Positions 43,300 through 55,310 are shown, counted from the stretch's first letter. The stretch: 64,000 nucleotides of DNA from Serripes groenlandicus (GCA_031761405.1 JASEVX010000001.1:20921584-20985583); one strand, 5' to 3'. Made by a program: numbers and translations. Notes: generated by a model not told the origin, from the sequence alone.

Positions 43300-43815
43300 A
43301 CAGTTTCTTCATTTTGTGTTACATTGATTTCAATCTTTTCCCAAACAATAAAAACATAGTGTTCTTCAATATATTATGAAAATCTTCAATCGGATTGTGT
43401 TTTGGGGGTCAAGGTCACTGTTACTAAAATTAGGAAGACAGTAATATTTTTTGTTACATTGATTTCAATCTTTTCCCAAACAATAAAAACATAGTGTTCT
43501 TCAATATATTATGAAAATCTTCAATCGGATTGTGTTTTGGGGGGTCAAGGTCACTGTTACTAAAATTAGGAAGACAGTAATATATTCAATATCTTTAGTT
43601 ACAGTTGACTTAATGTACCAATCTGATCTTGACTGATTGTGACAGCCATCCAACGTGAAGATCTTCCTTATCATGTATATGAAATAGCAGTTGTGTGCGG
43701 TCATTATAATGTGTAAATATTCTTTCTGAATTTGAATATTTGTTACATAAAATAAATAAACCGTAAACGGATAATATCAGACGAGCGTCAGGCACCCGCA
43801 GGCGGTGCTCTTGTT
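43300..43815 (-). mobile_element. AACAAGAG-type element, reversed
   Basis: On the minus strand it starts AACAAGAGCACCGCCTGCGG at 43815 and runs through 'gacgctcgtctgatattat' and 'cagtcaagatcagattggta' to tandem 140-bp units with 'gtcaaggtcactgttact' (minus: 'agtaacagtgaccttgac') and 'ccaaacaataaaaacatag'. The far end is not clear. The 61-67 codon ORFs here belong to the repeat. The second copy is at 48127-48638. Confidence 0.65.
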
Positions 43816-44372
43816 AAAACATATTCTACTCTGAATTAGCTTCTCTGATACCAATAACGTGGTATAAGGCTATGATTGGATAACTCGCTACAAATATAAT
43901 CACATTGATTGGTTGTTAAACACGACAATCAGCCGGTATAAGAAGAGGGGCAAAATGACATTCAGACCCACTCTTGCCCTCTGTTTTGGAGATGCAACTA
44001 TTAAAAGATTATATTAATAGAGTGCATACTCTGAATGCATCAGTTGGTCAAGTACAGTCAATAAATAGGAAGACAATGTACTGTCATGAATGTACCTGTT
44101 AGGATTTCCGTAAAACCATTGGGTAATATGATCATTAAAAAAGTATTATGTGGACCGAATGTTAAATTCGGTTCAATTAATGTTCACAAGACTAACAAGA
44201 ATTTATGATCTTGGAAATATTTCATTCTGGCCTGATGAATCATTACGTGTCTGTTATGGTGGGGCTTTGTTTTAGATCAATATGTATATATGCACTTCTG
44301 TATCCCCTCTTAACCGATTTTGATTTAACAGTTATTACTAACATCTTACAATTTATGACTTACAACTTATAA

Positions 44373-44672
44373 GCCGAGCCCCGGTAGTTCAGTCGTTAGC
44401 GACGCGGGCTGTCAATCCAGGGGTTGTGAGTTCGAATCCCTGCTCGGCCAACTTTCTTTCCGACGATTGACAAAAGTCAATGCGACATGCGTCATTCGTC
44501 TTCCACCAATGGGCTAAGTCTATGTGGATAAAGCAGCCAGTTGATTGGGAAGATTGTTGTGTGGAGTACTGGTGTGAGAAAACCAGGAAATGCATGAGTA
44601 GGTGAACTGGCCGACGTGATATAACTGAGAAATTGATAAAAACGGCGTTAAACCCCAATCAATCAATCAATA
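44373..44672 (+). mobile_element. tRNA-headed SINE with target-site duplication
   Basis: The tRNA-like head has a perfect 7-bp acceptor stem GCCGAGC/GCTCGGC, an A box 'tagttcagtcgt' and a B box 'agttcgaatcc'. The anticodon loop ctGTCaa points to tRNA-Asp ancestry, but the anticodon stem pairs badly, so it is not a working tRNA. The body carries 'gtgtggagtactggtgtgag' and 'gtgaactggccgacgtgata', and the tail is (AATC)n. It is flanked on both sides by ACAACTTATAA, a target-site duplication, so this is a fairly recent insertion. Confidence 0.85.
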
Positions 44673-45399
44673 CAACTTATAACTTATGACTAAACACTTA
44701 GAACTAAAGTACATGTATAATGATAACTCACTTTAACTTCGAAACACCAATTGTGTGATGCACCAGCAAATTTGTATAAATAATGCGCCCTGCATTATGA
44801 GCATTAGATGTACTCTCCTGTTGAACATTCTAGTCATCAGTTGGGGGCTTAGACCCTTTCGCACGTGTTTCTGGCAGTAAACAATGCCTTATAAATGCCT
44901 TTTAGTGTAAATACCCACATAGACTCATCAGCACATTCATTAACTGATGAGCCCTTCTGGCTGTCAGAACAGAACTACATCGCTGTTGAGCCCTTTAGTC
45001 ATAACACAGTTTCTAATACTTAAACTTGAGAATTGGACTAGATATTATTTTTACAAATGTATTTCATACAGATAAGTCCAATTATGCCAGAAAAGTCATT
45101 TTCGGTCAAAACTGCTGATGGCCCTTCAGATTCTCAATGGACGAATTGTGTGAATGAGCCAGGAGCAATATCGGTTTTTCAAATTTTAGCTCTCCTTATT
45201 TAATAGTACCTGCCAACTATTTGTTACGGAAGCGCTGGGACAATTTTGATTTAACAGTTATTACTAAGAACTTACAATTTATGACTTACAACTTATAATT
45301 TATGACTAAACACTTAGAACTCAAGTACAAGTATAATGATAACTCATCAGTCAAAACGGAGTTCCTTTCATATTGAATGATGTTACATTTTCTTTGGAG

Positions 45400-45865
45400 T
45401 TTCTAGATTATTGTGATATGTTATACGTCCGTTGCATGTGCAGTGGTCCAAGCATAATTCCCGATACCTGGAACAGGACTCTCACACTGATATAACTGGT
45501 ACAGACGTATATTTACAGATTGAGATACACGAAAAGTGCGTGCAAGCTGCTTGTGCGTCATGGATATTGCCTTTGAACATGTATAAGTCAATTGAAACGA
45601 ATTCTTAAGAAGAACAATTTACGCAGACGACATCTGGTGTATAACCCATTGCCAATTAACGATATTATTGACGTTGTAAAGAGTGAACTGTAAACTAGTT
45701 GCTAAATTTCTTGGATATAGAGCTATGTGGCGTAGGTTGGTAAGTGATCACAGAATGCACGTTAAGCAAGTATTGCGAATTATTGCATACTTTCATATTG
45801 TTCCGTTCACATATATATATGCTGAGCGCAAAGCATTAGGAAAATATACTTCTACCATTGTTTAA
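45400..45865 (+). pseudogene. Integrase-core-family gene fragment, copy 1
   Basis: Plus-strand pieces in shifting frames: 'IETNS' then 'KNNLRRRHLVYNPLPINDII' (about 45600-45665), then 'FLGYRAMWRRLVSDHRMHVK' (45706-45767) and 'QVLRIIAY'. The pattern (L-x-R-R, later G-Y-R-A-M-W-x-x-L, then H-x-x-x-V-x-x-V-L-R) is that of the region ahead of the catalytic core in integrase-domain proteins found near DDE/GIN-type elements. The DDE core is missing. Several frame breaks. Assigned from memory only. Confidence 0.45.
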
Positions 45866-45879
45866 CGACTTTGGTGTGT

Positions 45880-45956
45880 CGCGGCTGGGGATCGAACCCG
45901 AAACCTCCCGTTCCCGAGGCGGACGCCATGACCATCGGGGACCATACGTGTTCCTT
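45880..45956 (-). mobile_element. tRNA-like repeat head, copy 1
   Basis: Minus strand: 'gatggtcatggcgtccg', 'cctcgggaacgggagg' and a perfect B box GGGTTCGATCCCC. The acceptor stem is not complete. The identical copy is at 58491-58566. Best read as a tRNA-derived repeat, not a tRNA gene. Confidence 0.5.
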
Positions 45957-46017
45957 AATAATGACACAACAAGAATAATACAATGATGAACGTTTTGTTC
46001 ATTTAATCAAGAAAATA

Positions 46018-46315
46018 AACAAGAGGCCCAATATCGCTCCACTGTCATTAGGCAAACAATTAACCACTAAAGCCATATAAGGAAAAACAGACTCGGGCCC
46101 CCTAGTGGACAGGTTTTTCTAACCAATTAGCATGGCTCGTTTTCAGACGACTTTTAAAAACGTAATGAGCAATTTCTCCCTGTGCTACAATGTTTTTACT
46201 CTACTTAATAATTACACTTTCATTAAAAAAAAGATTTTGACATTTTCCAATACATGTTTTTAAAGTGCGTCCAAATGCTGCAGAGCTATAGAGTATATGG
46301 GAAAGAGTTTAACGC
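46018..46315 (+). repeat. AACAAGAGGCCC element start and TTAA MITE remnant, copy 1
   Basis: AACAAGAGGCCCAATATCGC (46018) is the class start, followed by a short core. From about 46140 the sequence turns into a reversed CCCTTTCCC-type MITE ('gagcaatttctccctgtgct' to 'atgggaaagagtttaa'). Matching copy at 58638-58935. Confidence 0.55.
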
Positions 46316-46319
46316 TATG

Positions 46320-46640
46320 ACTTAATATATAATACTTAAACCTTAACATCTAAGACTTAATATTAAATACTTATGACTTAATACTTAACCCTTAAAAGTT
46401 AAGACTTAATAATTAAAACTTAACAGTTAGAAGATTTTTAAACATTAAAAGTTAAGACTTAATAGTTAGTACTTAACAGTTAGAAGATTTTTAAACATTA
46501 AGAGTTAAGACTTAATAGTTAGTACTTAACAGTTAAGACTTAATAGTTAGTACTTAACAGTTAAGACTTAATAGTTAGTACTTAACAGTTAAGACTTAAT
46601 ATTTAATACTTAAAAGTTAAGACTTAATACTTATAAGGAA
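46320..46640 (+). repeat. 28-bp minisatellite 'gacttaatagttagtacttaa'-type, copy 1
   Basis: Tandem units of about 27-28 bp ('agttaagacttaatagttag' plus 'tacttaac'). Copy 2 (58935-59195) has fewer units, so the array differs in length between the two versions. Confidence 0.85.
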
Positions 46641-46829
46641 TTAAATATTCGTATAAGGAAAAGAAAATGAAGAAATACGCTCTTAAGTGTTACTTAGTGC
46701 TAAGCATCATTGCAGGAATTGGGGCTACGTTATAAGTAATGTTAAAACGTTACATTCAGATGAATAAGGTGGAATAATATACATACATATAGACTTAATT
46801 AAATGTTCAATTTTGTTGGGAAGTCTGTG

Positions 46830-46893
46830 GCTGCTGGTCTACTATATGGATTATAATCAAGCCCCATCTTCATCACAATGTCTACAGCTGTTT

Positions 46894-46926
<33 letters not shown>

Positions 46927-47705
46927 CAAATCCATCTGTTACAGCTTTTGTATGACCTGTGGTCTATTGAAAAGATGTTTTCTGGCTAAACGTCTCTTAA
47001 AAATGTAATATGACTACTGTTTGTACAGATAAGCAGCAGCTTGGGTAATCTTTTCAGCAATGCGACACTTTTCTGGTAGTGATATTTGTTTACATTGATC
47101 CAAACAGTAAGTCATCTAAATTAGAATATTGAGTGTACTCAGACACAATGTGTAAATCATTATTATTAAATGAATGTGCTATAAATAAAACTATATTTGA
47201 ATATCTTATGCTGCTGAGAACATTAACCTCACGTGCAAGTGCTTTTTGTACCAATTTTCACTGTTTTAACTGCCACAGGTGTGCACAGCCAATGGGACTT
47301 ATGTACTGTTACAAAGCTTCCTTATACACTTTGCGGTTCCTTGGTAAGGTTTTAAAAGGGATATCTGGCACATTACTATCTGTTGTCACAGTACTTGTCT
47401 TAGCTGGTAGATAGGAGGTTTTAAGGGATTGACTTAGTAGACTGCAAGATGATAGTGTTACCTGTTGATCCGGAAGACAGATATTTTGTCCACCTTGCCC
47501 TAAGTGACTCCCGACAGAAATATTGTCTGGCTGATCTGGAAAAAGAAATTGCTTTATCATATTGCCTCCAGTGATAATGGCCTCTTGTTGATCTTGCTCT
47601 AAGTTAATGCCAACAGTTATCATATGTTGACCCTGCTCTAACTGACTACCAACATATGTTTTTGGTTGCAGATTAGCAAGAATGGTGGTTTGTTGAGCTC
47701 CCACT
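46830..47705 (-). pseudogene. Kinase pseudogene fragment, copy 1, cut by the gap
   Basis: Minus strand, same content as 59365-60238: the Gln-rich region (47704-47309) and then a kinase N-lobe 'EVNVLSSIRYSNIVLFI' and 'HIVSEYTQYSNLDDLLFG'. Here two bases are missing after DDLLFG relative to copy 2 ('gatccaaac' against 'gatcaccaaac'), and one base is inserted after 'AAAYL', so it has extra frameshifts. A 30-base G run (46896-46925) stands where copy 2 has six G. The upstream exons are lost in the gap. Confidence 0.75.
46896..46925. repeat. Homopolymer of 30 G
   Basis: Uninterrupted G run inside the kinase pseudogene. The paralogous or allelic position near 59451-59456 has six G. Confidence 0.95.
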
Positions 47706-47905
47706 NNNNNNNNNNNNNNNNNNNNNNNNNNNNNNNNNNNNNNNNNNNNNNNNNNNNNNNNNNNNNNNNNNNNNNNNNNNNNNNNNNNNNNNNNNNNNNN
47801 NNNNNNNNNNNNNNNNNNNNNNNNNNNNNNNNNNNNNNNNNNNNNNNNNNNNNNNNNNNNNNNNNNNNNNNNNNNNNNNNNNNNNNNNNNNNNNNNNNNN
47901 NNNNN
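47706..47905. other. Assembly gap, 200 N
   Basis: Exactly 200 N. The left flank ends and the right flank begins in sequence that is found elsewhere in the second copy or first copy, respectively. Confidence 0.99.
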
Positions 47906-48126
47906 GGGTAAAGTACATCAATTTTGATGTATTTTGGTCGATTTTGAGAATTGGACATAGTTTGTTAAATGTTGCGGTTTGGTCTCTTACATGGAAACTA
48001 TCAAACCTATTGCTTTAACATATGGAAAACTTGTTCATCGTATACCCTTCGTCACATTGAATGATAAAGATGTTGAGCGGGCCTGTTTTTAGGGTAAAAT
48101 ACATCAATTTTGATGAGAATTGGACA

Positions 48127-48638
48127 GTTTCTTCATTTTGTGTTACATTGATTTCAATCTTTTCCCAAACAATAAAAACATAGTGTTCTTCAATATATTA
48201 TGAAAATCTTCAATCGGATTGTGTTTTTGGGGTCAAGGTCACTGTTACTAAAATTAGGAAGACAGTAATATATTTTGTTACATTGATTTCAATCTTTTCC
48301 CAAACAATAAAAACATAGTGTTCTTCAATATATTATGAAAATCTTCAATCGGATTGTGTTTTGGGGGTCAAGGTCACTGTTACTAAAATTAGGAAGACAG
48401 TAATATATTCAATATCTTTAGTTACAGTTGACTTAATGTACCAATCTGATCTTGACTGATTGTGACAGCCATCCAACGTGAAGATCTTCCTTATCATGTA
48501 TATAAAATAGCAGTTGTGTGCGGTCATTATAATGTGTAAATATTCTTTCCGAATTTGAATATTTGTTACATAAAATAAATAAACCGTAAACGGATAATAT
48601 CAGACGAGCGTCAGGCACCCGCAGGCGGTACTCTTGTT
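48127..48638 (-). mobile_element. AACAAGAG-type element, reversed, copy 2
   Basis: Same element as 43300-43815, starting AACAAGAG at 48638 on the minus strand. One of its tandem units differs slightly in length. Confidence 0.65.
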
Positions 48639-49129
48639 AAAACATATTCTACTCTGAATTAGCTTCTCTGATACCAATAACGTGGTATAAGGCTATGATT
48701 GGATAACTCGCTACAAATATAATCACATTGATTGGTTGTTAAACACGACAATCAGCCGGTATAAGAAAAGGGGCAAAATGACATTCAGACCCACTCTTGC
48801 CCTCTGTTTTGGAGATGCAACTATTAATAGATTATATTAATAGAGTGCATACTCTGAATGCATCAGTTGGTCAAGTACAGTCAATAAATAGGAAGACAAT
48901 GTACTGTCATGAATGTACCTGTTAGGATTTCCGTAAAACCATTGGGTAATATGATCATTAAAAAAGTATTATGTGGACCGAATGTTAAATCCGTGTCTGT
49001 TATGGTGGGGCTTTGTTTTAGATCAATATGTATATATGCACTTCTGTATCCCCTCTTAACCGTTTTTGATTTAACAGTTATTACTAACATCTTACAATTT
49101 ATGACTTACAACTTATAAGCAACTTATAA

Positions 49130-49408
49130 GCCGAGCCCCGGTAGCTCAGTCGGTAGCGACGCGGGCTGTCAATCCAGGGGTTGTGAGTTCGAATCCCTGC
49201 TCGGCCAACTTTCTTTCCGACGATTGACAAAAGTCAATGCGACATGCTTCATTCGTCTTCCACCAATGGGCTATGTCTATGTGGAAAAAGCAGCCAGTTG
49301 CTTGGGAAGATTGTTGTGTGGAGTACTGGTGTGAGTAGGTGAACTAGCCGCCGTGATATAACTGAGAAATTGTTAAAAACGGCGTTAAACCCCAATCAAT
49401 CAATCAAT
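49130..49408 (+). mobile_element. tRNA-headed SINE, first of a tandem pair
   Basis: Head GCCGAGCCCCGGTAGCTCAG with A box TAGCTCAGTCGG and acceptor stem GCCGAGC/GCTCGGC; tail (AATC)n. Body slightly shorter than at 44373 (a 20-bp 'aaaccaggaaatgcatga' segment is missing). Duplicated together with its flanks at 49707. Confidence 0.85.
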
Positions 49409-49706
49409 ACAACTTATAACGTATGACTAAACACTTAGAACTAAAGTACATGTATAATGATAACTCACTTTAACTTCGAAACACCAATTGTGTACCTGTT
49501 AGGATTTCCGTAAAACCATTGGGTAATATGATCATTAAAAAAGTATTATGTGGACCGAATGTTAAATCCGTGTCTGTTATGGTGGGGCTTTGTTTTAGAT
49601 CAATATGTATATATGCACTTCTGTATCCCCTCTTAACCGTTTTTGATTTAACAGTTATTACTAACATCTTACAATTTATGACTTACAACTTATAAGCAAC
49701 TTATAA

Positions 49707-49986
49707 GCCGAGCCCCGGTAGCTCAGTCGGTAGCGACGCGGGCTGTCAATCCAGGGGTTGTGAGTTCGAATCCCTGCTCGGCCAACTTTCTTTCCGACGA
49801 TTGACAAAAGTCAATGCGACATGCTTCATTCGTCTTCCACCAATGGGCTATGTCTATGTGGAAAAAGCAGCCAGTTGCTTGGGAAGATTGTTGTGTGGAG
49901 TACTGGTGTGAGTAGGTGAACTAGCCGCCGTGATATAACTGAGAAATTGTTAAAAACGGCGTTAAACCCCAATCAATCAATCAATA
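49707..49986 (+). mobile_element. tRNA-headed SINE, second of a tandem pair
   Basis: Identical by eye to the SINE at 49130. The 577-bp spacing and identical flanks show it arose by tandem duplication of the segment, not by a new retrotransposition. Confidence 0.85.
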
Positions 49987-50539
49987 CAACTTATAACGTA
50001 TGACTAAACACTTAGAACTAAAGTACATGTATAATGATAACTCACTTTAACTTCGAAACACCAATTGTGTGATGCACCAGCAAATTTGTATAAATAATGC
50101 GCCCTGCATTATGAGCATTAGATGTACTCTCCTGTTGAACATTCTAGTCATCAGTTGGGGGCTTAGACCCTTTCGCACGTGTTTCTGGCAGTAAACAATG
50201 CCTTATAAATGCCTTTTAGTGTAAATACCCACAGAGACTCATCAGCACATTCATTAACTGATGAGCCCTTCTGGCTGTCAGAACAGAACTACATCGCTGT
50301 TGAGCCCTTTAGTCATAACACAGTTTCTAATACTTAAACTTGAGAATTGGACTAGATATTATTTTTACAAATGTATTTCATACAGATAAGTCAAATTATG
50401 CCCAAAAAAGTCATGTTCGGTCAAAACTGCTGATGGGCCCTTCAGATTCTCAATGGACGAATTGTGTGAATGAGCCAGGAGCGATATCGGTTTTTATTTG
50501 TTTGGAACAAAACGTTTTTGTGTTTTATTTACGAAGACA

Positions 50540-51429
50540 AAACAGTCCCTATTAGCTAGACTGCGATACTTTATTTTCATAAACTATGTAATCAAAAGGC
50601 GATAACTACAAACCTTTACGTCGCACAGTCTAACTTTTTTACATTCGCGGACCTGCTTGCGGAAGACTATCGATATGAAAATCACTTCGAATTCTCCTTT
50701 TAATAGATAAGTATCAACATAAACTGGTAACAGAAACAAAAATAAGAAATATTTTGTGAAAATATGTCTCAAATATAAGCCTGTTTATCGGTCGTGAACG
50801 TCGAAACGCCTTTTCCTCAGTTCGTGACCTAGTTTCATATTGCCAAAATGTAAACAAAGCGAAGTAACTGGAAGTAAAATGTAAACTTAGAAAAGTGACT
50901 TGTTTATGCAGACAAAAAATGTCGCACGACGAATTGATTTCTTAAACTTCACGAAACGAGTGCATGGGTCGAATGTAGGAGAAAGAAAGATAATATAAAA
51001 ATGCTTTTTTTCACTCGAATGCAGTGGAATAAAACATGCACTAAAGATTTGCCTGATTTTTTATTCACTTTCTTCGATGTCTGACACTACGCCTCGATTT
51101 GACACACGAGGGTCAACATTTCGAAAGAATGCTCAAACACTTTATAACAGATAGATAGCTAATATTACACACTTGAATGATTAAATATATGTGATATTAA
51201 ATGTGTATTTGGCTTGAAACAAATTAAGAGAACAACAAACTCTGATAAACAAAAGATTTAGAAATAAAGAAAATCTGCTCTTTCGCACCCAATTAATTTC
51301 ATACTTGCCACCTATTAAATAGTAATGGGACTCGCAATTGGCATTTCTCTTGCGCCAAACATATATTGTATGCATCAACGATTTAGATAAACAATTTAGC
51401 TGATATGTTGTTTCAAGTGTGGTCTACTT
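50540..51429. other. AT-rich sequence, no gene recognised
   Basis: No exon, repeat or RNA could be supported. Confidence 0.4.
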
Positions 51430-51880
51430 TTTAAACATATGAGGATAAATTTTAACATCTGTGAAATATTTATTATAATTATTATTAAAAAGGAGTAAGT
51501 TCAGCAATTTAACCGTTTTCTCAATGTTTTAAGCGTTTAAAAGTTGTCCTTGTTGCTTCAGGCATGGAAAGGGTTTAATAGCTTTTTATTGCATGTAGAT
51601 TTAAATCCCAAAATGTATTAATTTGTTGTGGTTTTATTGACAAATACAAAACATCAAAAATCCTGACCAAAAGAAATCCTGAAATTTGTAGATCTATGTG
51701 GAATTTCAAAAATCCTGGAATTAGTCCTTATGAAAACATTATGTGTATGTTTAGACTAATGAAAGTCAAGAATACATGTGTGTTAAAAAATAAATCAATG
51801 CAGTCTTTTCCGGCGACATTGATGCTTTGCATCAACTTTCTCTTGTGATATATTTATATCGTCTTTGTTTTCTTATGTGG
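51430..51880 (-). repeat. Reversed relative of the AT-rich blocks at 31.6 and 33.7 kb
   Basis: Minus-strand match to 'aatttcaggatttnttttgg', 'aaaaccacaaaacagacaat'-like and 'caataaaaagctattaaacc' stretches, plus the 'gagaaagttgatgcaaagc' piece shared with the ORF at 33147-33491. Confidence 0.6.
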
Positions 51881-53263
51881 TTCTTATATTCAAAGAGAAT
51901 TTGGAAATAAAATGAAACATTGTATTTTAAAACATGAACGCGGAGAGATTTATAAATCTCAATGAGTGAACTGCTACAGGGAGAACTATTTCCGATTTAA
52001 GCTCCAGATACGGTATTTGAATTTTCAATCACGCATTGAAAATGTAGATAAAAACAGAATTGAAAATATTTTCTTTGTGCCTTGTCGGCCATATAAATAT
52101 AGTATAAAGAATTAAAAAAGCAAATATGTGCGTCATAAAATGCATTTATCAAAGCACTGAAAGCGCTGATGGTATAGGGGGCATATGTAAGTTGAAAACA
52201 TATGGCATAGATCATATGGACAAACATTGTTGAAACAATGAAACAATGACCTTTAAACAAACCAAACCAAAAATGTTTGAAGCAACACATATTGCCTGCC
52301 AAGAACATATACCTCATTTGTCAAAGTTTTACCCTTTTCTTGTATAAACAAAATATCGAAGGACAAAAGATTGACAAAAAAAAACCACCAAGTCTTAAAT
52401 TGATATATTGGACATATATTGAGACAATAACCGAAGAAATGAAAAAATTGAGTTTACACCTAAAAAACAGATTAGATTTGACGAAGTACAAAGCTTGGGG
52501 AAGCACTCATTAACGAAAAAGGGAATTTCACGGAACGCATGTGTTGCATATAATAAGTGAGAACATTGAAAGACAAAAATATACACACTCCAAACGCAGC
52601 ATGCTAAATTTATGGTAATGGTGCACTGCAAATATGTAGGTCATAAGTTACCTACAAACCAAGTTTGAAATTGATACAATGAAAGTTAATTGAGACAATC
52701 GCTGAACTAAATAAGGAAAAATGGAGATAACTGAAAAAACAGACCAGAGTTATGTACCTAGTACTTTGCCGTTTTCCTGATCACACGGGTATAATTGTGA
52801 CCACTTTGAAATAAATCTGCCATACAGAAACAACGTGTTAACCAATACATGCAATCCATGACGGACGGACGAATGCACATTCAAGCAGACAGCCGGCCGG
52901 ACGCCGGATTATACCTCCAAGCTTTACAGACGGAGACAACTCATAAAGTATTGATTACAGAAGACTGGTTCGATGCGTCAAAACACGTCAGCTTAGATTA
53001 TGGTATTTGTAAAGTATTTGCAATTTAATTGTATCTCCGAAACGGGACCGGACCGTCAAGGTTAATTTTCAAAAACCTATTTAGACTACATTTCTAGTTT
53101 ATTTGTCAACAGATACATCTAGGACTATATTACACGTTGATGAACGTTGAGTCTTCAATTAACGCAAATGCATATACATTATAATTTTAGTCGCAAAATC
53201 GCTAGGAGCTTCTCAACTATAAAATAAATAATGACCTTGTGTTTATAACTCGGATGTGTTGAC
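51881..53263. other. Intergenic stretch with an element end
   Basis: 52190-52920 looks like an interspersed repeat, ending in 'gacggacggacgaatgcaca', 'agacagccggccggacgccg'. The 106-codon minus ORF at 51997-52317 is AT-driven and has no recognisable domain. Confidence 0.4.
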
Positions 53264-53555
53264 AAATTCGGCCAAATTTCTTTCCGACGTTTGACAAAAG
53301 TCAATGCGACATACGTCATTCGTCTTTCACCAATGGGCTAAGTCTATGTGGAAACGCAGCTGTTGAAAGCGGCGTTAAACTCCAAACAAACAAACAAACA
53401 AACAAACAAAACTATGTGGAAACGCAGCCAGTTGCTTGGGAAGATTGTTGTGAGGAGTACTGGTTTGAGAAAACCAGGAAATACATTTGTAGGTGAACTG
53501 GCCGCCGTGATATGACTGAAGAAATGTTAAAAACGGGGTTAAACCCCAATCAATC
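53264..53555 (+). mobile_element. Chimeric SINE, two partial copies joined
   Basis: The SINE body starts at 'ttcggccaaatttctttccg', skips to 'gcggcgttaaactcc', then (AAAC)n. It restarts at 'ctatgtggaaacgcagccag' and runs to the normal end 'gcgg..ttaaaccccaatcaa'. The tRNA head is lost. The (CAAA)n tail of the first part differs from the usual (AATC)n. Confidence 0.65.
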
Positions 53556-54134
53556 AATGTTGAAATTAACTTATGTATAATTTGTAGATTTAATTTCTAT
53601 TTGCTAGTAGGGTCTACATACAGCGACACATTAGAATATTCAACACAAAACGCAACCTGTTTTACCAACAATTCCCCAGTAGCGGTGAGACCGTTTGTAA
53701 CATTATTTCATGGCATGTATACACAGTATGACCTCTCTCTTTGGACGAATTATGTTGTAACAAGTTTGTTTACAGTATTCCTTAACCTTGACCACATAGA
53801 CTAAATATACAGCAAACAACATTGAACTAAGGCATAACTATTGACCTGGATTAATAAAAGTATGATTTTGAATAGTGATGAAAACATTGTGGAAAAAGAC
53901 AAACTTGTTGATTATCATTCATTTGTTAAGGTTAGTCAAATGTGTCTAAAAGGGGCAAAGGTTAAAATAATAACTGTAGACAAATGTTTTCGTTATCTAG
54001 GTTATAGAAACAAATTGATTCATGTTTGAAAGCATTGTTTGAAAAGGAGGAATTGCTCATTGTCAGCAATTGCTCCGTTTGCAAATATACTTTCAACATT
54101 TGTTTGTAAATAAGTAGCTATAACGGGAACGGTT
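53556..54134. other. AT-rich spacer
   Basis: No feature recognised. Confidence 0.35.
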
Positions 54135-54650
54135 CAACCCTTTCCCGCTTACAGTCGCTTTTTGACGCATGTGCAGCAGACGGCTGCAGAATTGTTTATC
54201 ATGACCCATTTCCTCTTTTTCCACAAAGGTTTCAACTATATATTTTTCCCCTTGATGTAAGGCAAAATTGCTCGTAATCATTCATCTCTAGCATGTTATT
54301 CAAAATGTGTCCGGAAGGGAGAAAGAGGGAAAGAACGTCCATAGTAAAACGTTTAAATATGAAAAGAATTAATTTGAAACGTGTTTGAAAGCATTGTGTG
54401 AAAAGGAGGAATTGCTCATTGTCAGCAATAGCTCCATTTTCAACAATATTTTTTAAATACTCGAACTGTTACAGTATCACGGAAAGGGTTCCGCTTCCAT
54501 GGGAAGGATGTAACCATTTTCCGCCTACAGACGCTTACAGACACATGTGCAGCAGACGACAATCGAAAACATTGTGACAAAAGGGGAAATTGCTTTTCGT
54601 AGGCAATTTCTACTTTTGCCACAATGGTTTCAACTCCTTTCAATAAATTT
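54135..54650. repeat. Two degraded TTAA-type MITEs
   Basis: 54136-54340 ('caaccctttcccgcttacag', 'cagcagacggctgcag') and 54400-54645 ('gaaaggaggaattgctcatt'-like, 'cagcagacgacaatcgaaaa', 'gaaattgcttttcgtaggca') carry family motifs but no intact ends. Confidence 0.55.
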
Positions 54651-55062
54651 ATTTACAGTGCTTTGCACATTTCTCTATAAGTCGACTGTTGTAAACTAAT
54701 GGGGTCACAGAACGGTCGACGTTACCTCGCACTACTGACATTGAGGTCAACCATAGTTCAGAGTGTGTTTCATTCATAGAAACTATTTTGTCTCATAAAA
54801 TTATGCAAGCGGAGGGTATTGTGATTCGGTCGAACCAATGAAATCGTTGAAAAGGCAGATTATAACCAATCAAAACTCGATTTTGGTGTAGGTATACACA
54901 TGTGGACTGCGGTTGCAGCTTTTAATCCGACTTTTCGAAAGCAGCTTCGCTATGAGATAGTGGCGAAACGCCCCTATCCCAAAAATGAGAGTAACACATT
55001 TGCAGAGAAATCGTGATCGTCGAATTCTATTTATAAATACAACGGTATGGGGGGAGGGTCTA

Positions 55063-55310
55063 AAGTGCGGACGCGATCTGCGGACAAATACATTATAGAG
55101 GGAAAATGCGGACAAATGCAATATAGAGGGAAAATGCGGACGCTATAGAATATAGAGCAAATCTGCGGACGCTATGATTTGTTGTAAAAAATGTTTAAAT
55201 AAAGATGGGCAAATGTGTATAATTTGTTACATATGATCATATCCGGGGTTTTTTTTGTAAATATATAATGTGTTTGATTGCTTTTATCAGTGATATAGAT
55301 TAAACCAAAA
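55063..55310 (+). repeat. Left-end relative of the satellite-bearing unit, without the LINE
   Basis: 'gtctaaagtgcggacgcgat', 'ctgcggacaaatacattata' and 'gagggaaaatgcggac' twice, then 'aatatataatgtg' joined directly to 'tttgattgcttttatcagtg'. This is the empty version of the LINE site at 23922/25248. Confidence 0.75.

Larger units (their letters stand above)
43081..47705 (+). repeat. First copy of a duplicated locus, ends at the N gap (likely allelic contig end)
   Basis: 43081-45179 matches 47906-50495 and 45180-47705 matches 57533-60238, in the same order and orientation, with only sparse single-base differences. Copy 1 stops exactly at the gap, and copy 2 starts exactly after it, inside the family A repeat. 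Differences: 83 bp extra here at about 44164-44246, one SINE instead of two, no 7-kb segment at 45179/45180, and a shorter integrase-like part. See findings for the allelic interpretation. Confidence 0.85.

Noticed and set aside
43501..43795. Minus-strand ORFs of 61-67 codons (also at 48345-48618)
   Set aside because: They lie within an AACAAGAG-type repeat that occurs in many copies. No coding evidence.
44373..44450. tRNA-Asp gene (also at 49130 and 49707)
   Set aside because: The acceptor stem and boxes are good, but the anticodon stem does not pair, and the sequence continues into a SINE body with (AATC)n tail and target-site duplication.
47133..47414. Plus-strand 93-codon ORF, and its copy at 59665-59946
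   Set aside because: Antisense shadow of the minus-strand kinase fragment. The kinase motifs are on the other strand.
51997..52317. 106-codon minus ORF with many aromatic residues
   Set aside because: The AT-rich composition explains the aromatic-rich translation. No topology, family or splice context.
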